NCBI GenBank assembly: GCA_030840415.1
Contig: JAVEEO010000332.1
Location: 1-5,791, forward strand
Reading direction: 5' to 3'
DNA length: 5,791 bases
DNA from: Pseudonocardiales bacterium
GTDB lineage: Bacteria > Actinomycetota > Actinomycetes > Mycobacteriales > Jatrophihabitantaceae
The number at the start of each line of letters is the position of its first letter. The stretch's first letter is position 1. The notes under the pieces were generated by a model. That model did not search any database, was not told the origin of the DNA, and saw only the letters and a program-made list of their open reading frames with translations. A program made the position numbers and the translations under genes. Positions 1 to 4,973 of the stretch are shown here, in pieces.

Positions 1-650
1 GCGTGCGGCTGGTCCAGCCACTGCGACGGGCGGAAGCTGTGGCGATAGACGGCCAGCGCCGGCTCGGTGCTGGCGGCCGAGAAGTGGTGGGCGAACGAGA
101 ACGGCAGCCCGAGTAGCCCGGCCAGCCGGGCGCTGAAATCGCTGGAACCCAGCAGCCACACCTGTGGCAGTCCGGCCGCGGTCGGCACCGCCTGCAGCCT
201 GGCCGGGTCGCCGGCCAGCATGGCGATCAGCTCGGCCAGCTCGGCGGGGAAGTCCTCGGCCGACAGGCCCTGGACGCTGCGGCGCAGGGCCAGCGCGGTC
301 CGCTGGTCGGTGCCGGGCGCGCGTCCGATGCCGAGGTCGATCCGGCCGGGATGCAGGGACTCCAGGGTGCCGAACTGCTCGGCGACCACCAGCGGGGCGT
401 GGTTGGGCAGCATCACGCCACCGGATCCCACCCGGATGGTGCTGGTGGCCGCGGCGAGGTGAGCCATCAGTACCGACGGTGACGAGCTGGCGATCGCCGG
501 CATGTTGTGGTGCTCTGCCACCCAGAATCGCCGGTAACCCCACGCCTCGGCCCGGCGGGCCAGTTCGGTGGTGTAGCGCAGCGCCTCGGTGGTGTCGCCC
601 TTGCTGCTGACCGGGGCCAGGTCGAGTATTGACAGCGGAACAGTGTTCAC
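1..650 (-). CDS. LLM-class flavin-dependent oxidoreductase, luciferase-like (partial, C-terminus outside window)
   Basis: The reverse strand reads open from GTG (650-648) to the left edge, giving 216 residues of a protein whose family is usually about 330 aa. The N-terminus PLSILDLAPVSS (5-16), FWVAEHHN (42-49), GSGGVMLPNHAPLVVAEQFG (75-94), LHPGRIDLGIGRAPG (99-113) and WLLGSSDFSARLAGLLGLPF (165-184) are hallmarks of the bacterial-luciferase-like TIM-barrel group that includes E. coli YhbW (luciferase family oxidoreductase, group 1). Such enzymes use reduced flavin (FMNH2) or F420 in the cytoplasm; the substrate is unknown and the cofactor cannot be decided from this fragment. The start is chosen because it gives the conserved N-terminus; a second in-frame GTG lies at 665-663. 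No good Shine-Dalgarno is visible before either one. It is transcribed divergently from infA and is probably functionally unrelated to it. The family call is confident; the exact start less so. Confidence 0.9.
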   Translation of the reverse strand, partial: MNTVPLSILDLAPVSSKGDTTEALRYTTELARRAEAWGYRRFWVAEHHNMPAIASSSPSVLMAHLAAATSTIRVGSGGVMLPNHAPLVVAEQFGTLESLHPGRIDLGIGRAPGTDQRTALALRRSVQGLSAEDFPAELAELIAMLAGDPARLQAVPTAAGLPQVWLLGSSDFSARLAGLLGLPFSFAHHFSAASTEPALAVYRHSFRPSQWLDQPH

Positions 651-708
651 GCTGGCTGCAACCACCCGGCCCCGGGCGCTCTTCCCGGCGGCCGCCGACG
701 GGCGCGTT

Positions 709-737
709 TTGGTATCGGGTGCACAAGTGGGTAAACT
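709..737 (+). promoter_or_regulatory. Candidate sigma-A promoter for the infA operon
   Basis: TTGGTA (709-714) and TAAACT (732-737) are separated by 17 nt. The first matches TTGACA at four of six positions. The second fits the actinobacterial TANNNT consensus and matches TATAAT at four of six. Transcription would begin near 744 and leave a leader of about 170 nt before infA. It is the best -35/-10 pair I found upstream of the cluster; its use is inferred. Confidence 0.5.
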
Positions 738-767
738 CAACCGTTGGCGCATGCCGCCGGTTTCCAT

Positions 768-783
768 GCCCAGACTTCTGGGC
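768..783 (+). other. Small stem-loop in the infA leader
   Basis: GCCCAGA (768-774) and TCTGGGC (777-783) are perfectly complementary around CT. In RNA this would form a six-pair stem with an ACTT tetraloop. It lies about 25 nt downstream of the predicted transcription start and may stabilise the 5' end. It could also be chance in GC-rich DNA. Confidence 0.4.
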
Positions 784-914
784 TTCTCGCTGTGGCCGCG
801 AGTGGTGATCGGCCCTCATCGACAAGCGCCGGACGAAGTCGTCGACGCGGTGACCCCGTGCTTGCTGGCCGTGTCCGAACTGTACGAGACGAAACGTAAC
901 GAAAAGCGGAGGCT

Positions 915-1136
915 ATGGCCAAAAAAGACGGGGCCATCGAGGTCGAGGGCAAGGTGGTCGAACCACTGCCCAACGCGATGTTCCGGGTGGAGCTGAGCAA
1001 CGGGCACAAGGTTCTGGCGCACATCAGCGGCAAGATGCGTCAGCACTACATTCGAATCCTGCCCGAAGACCGGGTCGTGGTGGAACTCTCACCGTACGAC
1101 CTCACCCGCGGGCGGATCGTCTACCGCTACAAGTAA
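915..1136 (+). CDS. infA: Translation initiation factor IF-1
   Basis: Seventy-three residues, the standard full length. IF-1 binds the 30S A site during initiation, blocks premature tRNA entry there and supports IF-2 and IF-3. Nearly the whole protein is one S1-type OB fold (about residues 6-71). Characteristic blocks are the N-terminal [34 protein letters not shown] (23-42), [20 protein letters not shown] (47-66) and the terminal IVYRYK. The start is fixed by the conserved MAKKD. The only Shine-Dalgarno, GGAGG (908-912), sits just 2 nt from the ATG, much closer than the 6-10 nt seen at the other genes here. infA opens the cluster, as in many actinobacteria, and rpmJ follows after 67 nt. It is probably transcribed from the promoter candidate at 709-737. 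Identity is not in doubt. Confidence 0.98.
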   Translation: MAKKDGAIEVEGKVVEPLPNAMFRVELSNGHKVLAHISGKMRQHYIRILPEDRVVVELSPYDLTRGRIVYRYK

Positions 1137-1149
1137 GCCGACCGATGAC

Positions 1150-1178
1150 GATGGCTGCCGTTTCCCGCGGCGGCCATC
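1150..1178 (+). other. Stem-loop in the infA-rpmJ spacer
   Basis: GATGGCTGCCG (1150-1160) pairs with CGGCGGCCATC (1168-1178) as 11 bp with one G-U wobble, closing a 7-nt loop. No T run follows, so a classical intrinsic terminator is unlikely; a partial terminator or RNA-processing site is possible. The rpmJ ribosome binding site begins 13 nt downstream and is left free. Confidence 0.55.
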
Positions 1179-1203
1179 ACGTTCGAAACCAGGAGTAACA
1201 GGC

Positions 1204-1317
1204 GTGAAGGTCAAGCCCAGCGTCAAGCCGATCTGCGACAAGTGCAAGGTCATTCGTCGCCACGGTCGGGTCATGGTCATCTGCGACAACCTGCGCCACA
1301 AGCAGCGCCAGGGCTGA
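1204..1317 (+). CDS. rpmJ: 50S ribosomal protein L36 (bL36), zinc-ribbon form
   Basis: This 37-residue ORF starts with GTG and is preceded by AGGAG (1191-1195) at 8-nt spacing. The protein begins [20 protein letters not shown] and ends [10 protein letters not shown]. Cys11, Cys14, Cys27 and His32 form the C-x2-C-x12-C-x4-H zinc site, so this is the zinc-binding (C+) version, not a cysteine-free paralogue. L36 is the smallest large-subunit protein and binds 23S rRNA near the L7/L12 stalk base. It lies between infA and rpsM, its usual place. A spacer of 207 nt follows, much longer than the other gaps. The gene is too short for many ORF callers, but its identity is certain from length, motif and position. 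Confidence 0.97.
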   Translation: MKVKPSVKPICDKCKVIRRHGRVMVICDNLRHKQRQG

Positions 1318-1385
1318 GCCAGAGACCCTCTGAGCCACCAAGCACCACCAGCACGACCCCAGCACGCGCAATCCTCCCCGTTCGG

Positions 1386-1429
1386 CCGGCCTCCGGTGCG
1401 GAACGGGGCCACCCCCGGTCGGAGGCCGG
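1386..1429 (+). other. Strong composite stem-loop upstream of rpsM
   Basis: CCGGCCTCCG (1386-1395) is perfectly complementary to CGGAGGCCGG (1420-1429), and two more G-U pairs can extend it inward. The enclosed sequence forms a second stem, CGGGG (1404-1408) with CCCCG (1413-1417). No T tract follows. It is the most stable structure in the rpmJ-rpsM spacer. Confidence 0.6.
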
Positions 1430-1444
1430 GGCCGCTGCATCGAG

Positions 1445-1459
1445 GCTGATCTGATCAGC
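1445..1459 (+). other. Short perfect stem-loop upstream of rpsM
   Basis: GCTGAT (1445-1450) and ATCAGC (1454-1459) form six perfect pairs around CTG. The element is 15 nt downstream of the larger stem-loop and 49 nt before the rpsM ribosome binding site, which it does not cover. Confidence 0.4.
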
Positions 1460-1524
1460 ACCGGTCGGGCAGCAGCGGACGGATGCGCACAACACCTCCG
1501 AAGGAACGAAGGAGAACGCCCCGA

Positions 1525-1902
1525 ATGGCACGTCTTGCCGGCGTTGACCTGCCCCGCGAGAAGCGGATGGTCATCGCGCTCACCTACATCTACGGCGTCG
1601 GACCCACCCGTGCGAAGGAGACCCTCGAGGCGACCGGCATCAGCCCGGACCTGCGAGCCCGCGACCTGAGCGACGAGGACCTGGTCAAGCTCCGCAACCA
1701 CCTCGAGGGCAACTACAAGGTCGAGGGTGACCTGCGCCGCGAGGTTGCCGCCGACATCCGCCGCAAGATCGAGATCGGCTGCTACCAGGGTCTGCGGCAC
1801 CGCCGCGGGCTTCCGGTGCACGGTCAGCGCACCAAGACCAACGCCCGTACCCGCAAGGGCCCGAAGAAGACGATGGCCGGCAAGAAGAAGGCCAAGAAGT
1901 AG
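1525..1902 (+). CDS. rpsM: 30S ribosomal protein S13 (uS13)
   Basis: The 125-residue product matches the usual actinobacterial length of about 124. S13 sits in the head of the small subunit, contacts the P-site tRNA through its basic tail, and forms intersubunit bridges. The sequence shows the conserved start [14 protein letters not shown], the helix-two-turn-helix loop YGVGPTRAK (23-31), the signature [19 protein letters not shown] (94-112) and a Lys-rich C-terminus. An in-frame ATG at 1483 would add 14 residues not found in S13. The start at 1525 is preferred because AAGGAG (1509-1514) lies 10 nt before it and MARLAG is the family N-terminus. rpsK follows after 80 nt with no strong structure between. 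Confidence 0.98.
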   Translation: MARLAGVDLPREKRMVIALTYIYGVGPTRAKETLEATGISPDLRARDLSDEDLVKLRNHLEGNYKVEGDLRREVAADIRRKIEIGCYQGLRHRRGLPVHGQRTKTNARTRKGPKKTMAGKKKAKK

Positions 1903-1982
1903 CTCGTCGCCGGGCCCTCGGCACACGCCGCGGTCCGTTTCCCTCGACTTCGTTCCGATCACACCCCAGGAGCTAAAGGCAG

Positions 1983-2390
1983 ATGCCTCCCAAGACTCGC
2001 GGCACAGGTGCCGTGAAGAAGGTCCGTCGCAAAGAGAAGAAGAACGTTGCGCACGGCCACGCTCACATCAAGAGCACCTTCAACAACACCATCGTCTCCA
2101 TCACCGACCCGACCGGCAACGTGATCAGCTGGGCCTCGGCCGGCCACGTGGGCTTCAAGGGCTCGCGCAAGTCGACGCCGTTCGCCGCCCAGATGGCTGC
2201 CGAGAACGCCGCCCGCAAGGCGCAGGAGCACGGCGTCAAGAAGGTCGACGTATTCGTCAAGGGTCCCGGGTCCGGTCGCGAGACCGCGATCCGTTCGCTG
2301 CAGGCGACCGGCCTCGAGGTCGGCACCATCTCCGACGTCACTCCTCAGCCCCACAACGGCTGCCGTCCGCCCAAGCGGCGGAGGGTCTGA
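1983..2390 (+). CDS. rpsK: 30S ribosomal protein S11 (uS11)
   Basis: A full-length 135-residue S11, a platform protein of the 30S subunit that helps shape the mRNA exit region near the 3' end of 16S rRNA. A basic N-terminal extension (1-22) precedes the core [20 protein letters not shown] (26-45). Next come the family signature [15 protein letters not shown] (92-106) and the closing block [18 protein letters not shown] (118-135). AGGAG (1968-1972) precedes the ATG by 10 nt. rpsD begins 31 nt after the stop, so the two are clearly co-transcribed. Nothing unusual is seen. Confidence 0.98.
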   Translation: MPPKTRGTGAVKKVRRKEKKNVAHGHAHIKSTFNNTIVSITDPTGNVISWASAGHVGFKGSRKSTPFAAQMAAENAARKAQEHGVKKVDVFVKGPGSGRETAIRSLQATGLEVGTISDVTPQPHNGCRPPKRRRV

Positions 2391-2421
2391 GTCGGGTTCG
2401 AGGATTAGGAGGAGATAGAAA

Positions 2422-3027
2422 ATGGCTCGTTACACCGGTCCCGCGACCCGGATTTCCCGCCGTCTCAACGTCGACCTGGTAGGCGGCGACGCCGCCTTCG
2501 AGCGGCGCCCGTTCCCTCCCGGCCAGCACGGCCGGGCCCGCATCAAGCAGAGCGAGTACCTGCTGCAGATGCAGGAGAAGCAGAAGGCCAAGTACTCCTA
2601 CGGCGTGCTGGAGAAGCAGTTCCGCCGGTACTACGAAGAAGCGGTCCGCCGCAACGGCAAGACCGGTGACAACCTGCTGCAGATCCTGGAATCGCGGCTG
2701 GACAACGTGGTCTACCGGGCCGGCCTCGCCCGGACCCGGCGGGCGGCCCGCCAGTTGGTCAGCCACGGTCACTTCCTGGTCAACGGCCACAAGGTCGACA
2801 TCCCCAGCTACCGGGTGACCCCGCTGGACATCATCGACGTCCGGCCGAAGTCGCTGGAAACCACGCCGTTCCTGATCGCTCGCGAGACCCTGGGCGAGCG
2901 GCCGACGCCGGCCTGGTTGCAGGTCATCCCGTCCAAGCTGCGCATCCTGGTGCACCAGTTGCCCGAGCGTGCCCAGATCGACATCCCGCTCACCGAGCAG
3001 CTGATCGTCGAGCTCTACTCGAAGTAG
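2422..3027 (+). CDS. rpsD: 30S ribosomal protein S4 (uS4), cysteine-free form
   Basis: The 201-residue product is a primary 16S rRNA binder that nucleates assembly of the 30S body. It also affects decoding fidelity and, in enterobacteria, represses the alpha operon. The N-terminal domain (1-90) carries RPFPPGQHGRARIKQSEYLL (29-48), and the S4 RNA-binding domain spans about 92-154, including RLDNVVYRAGLARTRRAARQ (92-111). The C-terminus is IPLTEQLIVELYSK. No cysteine occurs anywhere, so this is the zinc-free S4, in contrast to the zinc-binding L36 of the same cluster. AGGAGG (2407-2412), the strongest Shine-Dalgarno in the window, lies 9 nt before the ATG. Having rpsD within the cluster helps place the organism, since Streptomyces carries it elsewhere. 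A strong hairpin follows the stop. Confidence 0.98.
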   Translation: MARYTGPATRISRRLNVDLVGGDAAFERRPFPPGQHGRARIKQSEYLLQMQEKQKAKYSYGVLEKQFRRYYEEAVRRNGKTGDNLLQILESRLDNVVYRAGLARTRRAARQLVSHGHFLVNGHKVDIPSYRVTPLDIIDVRPKSLETTPFLIARETLGERPTPAWLQVIPSKLRILVHQLPERAQIDIPLTEQLIVELYSK

Positions 3028-3038
3028 TTCGTTCTGCT

Positions 3039-3075
3039 CGCCGGAGCTTCTCATTACAAGTGAGACGCTCCGGCG
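3039..3075 (+). terminator. Terminator-like hairpin between rpsD and rpoA
   Basis: CGCCGGAGCTTCTCA (3039-3053) pairs with TGAGACGCTCCGGCG (3061-3075) over 15 positions with one mismatch (T3048/C3066), closing a 7-nt loop. It begins 11 nt after the rpsD stop. There is no T run downstream, so it may be a weak or actinobacterial-type terminator, an attenuator, or an mRNA processing site rather than a full stop before the essential rpoA. The stem is well supported; its role is inferred. Confidence 0.6.
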
Positions 3076-3155
3076 GCTGACGGACGGCTTCGCACAACTG
3101 AATACCTGTTTGCGGACGTCATATAGCGGTCGTCCCTGATCCGAGGAGCACCACC

Positions 3156-4181
3156 TTGCTGATTTCACAGCGCCCGACGCTGACCGAAGAGGTCGTCGCC
3201 GACAACCGTTCCAAGTTCGTCATCGAGCCGCTCGAGCCCGGCTTCGGCTACACGCTGGGCAACTCGCTGCGGCGGACCCTGCTGTCCTCCATCCCCGGTG
3301 CGGCGGTGACCAGCATCCGGATCGACGGCGTGCTGCACGAGTTCACCACCGTCGAGGGTGTCAAGGAGGACGTCACCGACCTGATCCTGAACCTCAAGGA
3401 GCTGGTCGTGTCCTCGGACTCCGACGAGCCCGTCGTGATGTACCTGCGCAAGCAGGGCCCCGGCGAGGTCACCGCGGCCGACATCGCGCCGCCGGCTGGT
3501 GTCGAGGTGCACAACCCCGACCTCAAGATCGCCACCATCAACAAGAAGGGCCGGCTCGAGATCGAGCTGGTCGTCGAGCGTGGTCGTGGCTACGTCACCG
3601 CGGTGCAGAACACGCAGCCCGGGCAGGAGATCGGCCGGATCCCGGTCGACTCGATCTACTCCCCGGTGCTGAAGGTGACCTACGCAGTCGAGGCCACCCG
3701 CGTCGAGCAGCGCACCGACTTCGACCGGCTGGTGGTGGACGTCGAGACCAAGTCCTCGATCAGCCCGCGCGACGCCGTAGCCAGCGCCGGCCACACCCTG
3801 GTCGAGCTGTTCGGCCTGATGCGCGAGCTCAACGAGGAGGCCGAGGGGATCGACGTCGGCCCGTCGCCGACCGAGGTCGCCGACATCGCCGCGTTCTCGA
3901 TGCCGATCGAGGAACTCGACCTCACCGTCCGGTCCTACAACTGCCTCAAGCGCGAGGGCATCCACACCGTGGGTGAACTGGTCGGGCGCAGCGAGGCCGA
4001 CCTGCTCGACATCCGCAACTTCGGCTCGAAGTCCATCGACGAGGTCAAGGTCAAGCTGCACGGCCTGGGCCTGTCGCTGAAGGACAGCCCGCCCGGATTC
4101 GACCTGAACGCCGTGGTCGACTCCTACGGTGGCGAGGAGTTCGGCGACGACACCGACTACGCCGAGACCGAAGAGCTCTAA
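3156..4181 (+). CDS. rpoA: DNA-directed RNA polymerase subunit alpha
   Basis: The 341-residue alpha subunit dimerises to start assembly of RNA polymerase, and its C-terminal domain touches promoter DNA and activators. The N-terminal domain (about 1-227) includes [20 protein letters not shown] (21-40) and [20 protein letters not shown] (161-180). A linker (about 228-249) leads to the C-terminal domain (250-312), whose two helix-hairpin-helix-like motifs contain [20 protein letters not shown] (256-275) and [11 protein letters not shown] (288-298). Arg259, Asn262, Gly290, Lys292 and Ser293 align by eye with the E. coli DNA-contacting residues Arg265, Asn268, Gly296, Lys298 and Ser299. An acidic tail (about 313-341) follows, typical of actinobacteria. 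The start is TTG, with GAGGAG (3143-3148) 7 nt upstream. [12 protein letters not shown] is the known mycobacterial-type N-terminus, so TTG is preferred over any later start. Confidence 0.98.
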   Translation: MLISQRPTLTEEVVADNRSKFVIEPLEPGFGYTLGNSLRRTLLSSIPGAAVTSIRIDGVLHEFTTVEGVKEDVTDLILNLKELVVSSDSDEPVVMYLRKQGPGEVTAADIAPPAGVEVHNPDLKIATINKKGRLEIELVVERGRGYVTAVQNTQPGQEIGRIPVDSIYSPVLKVTYAVEATRVEQRTDFDRLVVDVETKSSISPRDAVASAGHTLVELFGLMRELNEEAEGIDVGPSPTEVADIAAFSMPIEELDLTVRSYNCLKREGIHTVGELVGRSEADLLDIRNFGSKSIDEVKVKLHGLGLSLKDSPPGFDLNAVVDSYGGEEFGDDTDYAETEEL

Positions 4182-4199
4182 CCCCTGACCTTGACCGCT

Positions 4200-4231
4200 G
4201 CCGGCCGCCGCTGATCCTGGCTGCGGCCGGC
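4200..4231 (+). other. Stem-loop between rpoA and rplQ
   Basis: GCCGGCCGC (4200-4208) and GCGGCCGGC (4223-4231) form nine perfect pairs around a 14-nt loop. The structure starts 19 nt after the rpoA stop and ends 20 nt before the rplQ ribosome binding site. No T tract follows, which argues against a full terminator. The stem overlaps a weak promoter-like sequence described in the findings. Confidence 0.5.
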
Positions 4232-4262
4232 GCCCGAGATCCCTTTCCTCTAGGAGCACGTC

Positions 4263-4964
4263 ATGCCCACGCCCACCAAGGGTCCCCGCCTCGGCGGCGG
4301 TCCGGCACACGAGCGGCTGCTGCTCGCGAACCTCGCGACGGCGCTGTTCGAGCACGACCGGATCACCACCACCGAGGCCAAGGCCAAGCGGCTGCGCCCG
4401 CTGGCCGAGAAGCTGATCACGTTCGCCAAGCATGGTGAGCTGCACGATCGGCGTCAGGTCCTCAAGGTCATCCGGGACAAGGACGTGGTGCACAAGCTGT
4501 TCGCCGAGATCGGTCCGAAGTTCTCCCAGCGCCCCGGCGGCTACACCCGGATCATCAAGGTCAACCCGCGCAAGGGCGACAACGCCCCGATGGCGGTCAT
4601 CGAGCTGGTCGAGGAACTGAGCGCGGCGGCCCGGGTGGTCCGGGAGGCCGAGCGGTCCCGCGGCACCAAGGTCGCCCCGTCCAAGGCCCCGACCGGACGC
4701 ACCGCTGAGATCGCCGAGGACGCCGCGGCCGAGTCGCCGACCGCCGCCCGGGTGGCCGGCGACGCCGAAGCCGCCAAGGCTGCCGCGGCGGAGTCGGACT
4801 CCGACACCGTCGAGGCCGGCACCGCCGACGAGGCGGTCGCCGACGCGTCGCTGACCGGCGACGCGGCAACCGAGGAAGCGGTGGCCGACGACGCTGCCGC
4901 CACCGAGGTCGCCGAGGACGAGAACGCCGACGCGCCCGAGGCCGCCGAGGACGAGGGCAAGTAA
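4263..4964 (+). CDS. rplQ: 50S ribosomal protein L17 (bL17) with long acidic C-terminal extension
   Basis: The first ~119 residues are a complete L17, a 50S protein near the polypeptide exit tunnel. They begin [20 protein letters not shown] and include [20 protein letters not shown] (22-41), [14 protein letters not shown] (43-56) and [18 protein letters not shown] (89-106). The usual bacterial L17 is about 120-130 aa and mycobacterial forms run to roughly 180-200; here the protein is 233 aa. Residues 120-145 are mixed-charge. Residues 148-233 are almost entirely Ala, Glu, Asp, Thr, Ser and Val, strongly acidic, low in complexity and presumably disordered, with EAVAD repeated at 190-194 and 205-209. 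AGGAG (4252-4256) lies 6 nt before the ATG. truA starts 9 nt past the stop, a tight operon link. Codon use in the tail resembles the core, so it looks like a genuine extension, not read-through of a lost stop. Confidence 0.97.
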   Translation: MPTPTKGPRLGGGPAHERLLLANLATALFEHDRITTTEAKAKRLRPLAEKLITFAKHGELHDRRQVLKVIRDKDVVHKLFAEIGPKFSQRPGGYTRIIKVNPRKGDNAPMAVIELVEELSAAARVVREAERSRGTKVAPSKAPTGRTAEIAEDAAAESPTAARVAGDAEAAKAAAAESDSDTVEAGTADEAVADASLTGDAATEEAVADDAAATEVAEDENADAPEAAEDEGK

Positions 4965-4973
4965 CCGGCCCGG

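Larger units (their letters stand above)
651..914. other. Divergent intergenic region between the oxidoreductase gene and infA
   Basis: The 264-nt gap separates two genes that point apart. It holds a 12-bp perfect palindrome, CGGCGGCCGCCG (686-697), a sigma-A-type promoter candidate for infA (709-737), and a small stem-loop in the presumed infA leader (768-783). No convincing - strand promoter was found; the best reverse-strand match (TTGAGT, 18 nt, GATACC) is poor and overlaps the infA promoter. Open reading frames crossing it lack ribosome binding sites and show no recognisable protein. Confidence 0.7.
1318..1524 (+). promoter_or_regulatory. Long structured leader between rpmJ and rpsM
   Basis: This 207-nt spacer contains no TA dinucleotide, so no TANNNT-type -10 element. 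It is therefore probably transcribed by read-through from upstream. Positions 1321-1380 are C-rich and G-poor (29 C, 11 G, 16 A, 4 T) with AGCAC at 1341, 1350 and 1361, resembling a Rho-loading tract. Two stem-loops follow (1386-1429 and 1445-1459), then AAGGAG for rpsM. In E. coli, S4 represses the alpha operon by binding an RNA structure upstream of rpsM. A similar role here is only inferred from position, and the E. coli pseudoknot is not recognisable. Confidence 0.45.

Noticed and set aside
686..697. The 12-bp palindrome CGGCGGCCGCCG as an operator
   Set aside because: It is made only of G and C, in a very GC-rich region where such palindromes arise often. It matches no regulator site I know, so it is noted only as part of the intergenic region.
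751..996. A possible upstream ORF in the infA leader running into infA out of frame
   Set aside because: No ribosome binding site precedes ATG 751 or 766. The frame simply continues through infA, and the peptide resembles nothing known.
1483..1524. A longer rpsM starting at ATG 1483
   Set aside because: The 14 extra residues are absent from S13. The good Shine-Dalgarno (1509-1514) is placed for ATG 1525, and [10 protein letters not shown] is the family start.
1177..1962. A 261-codon - strand open frame across rpmJ, the spacer and rpsM
   Set aside because: It is antisense to two certain genes, its composition follows theirs, and no protein family is recognisable.
3095..3130. A promoter before rpoA based on the AT-rich stretch around CATATAGC
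   Set aside because: TATAGC lacks the final T of TANNNT, and no -35-like hexamer lies 16-18 nt upstream; the region there reads TGAATA.
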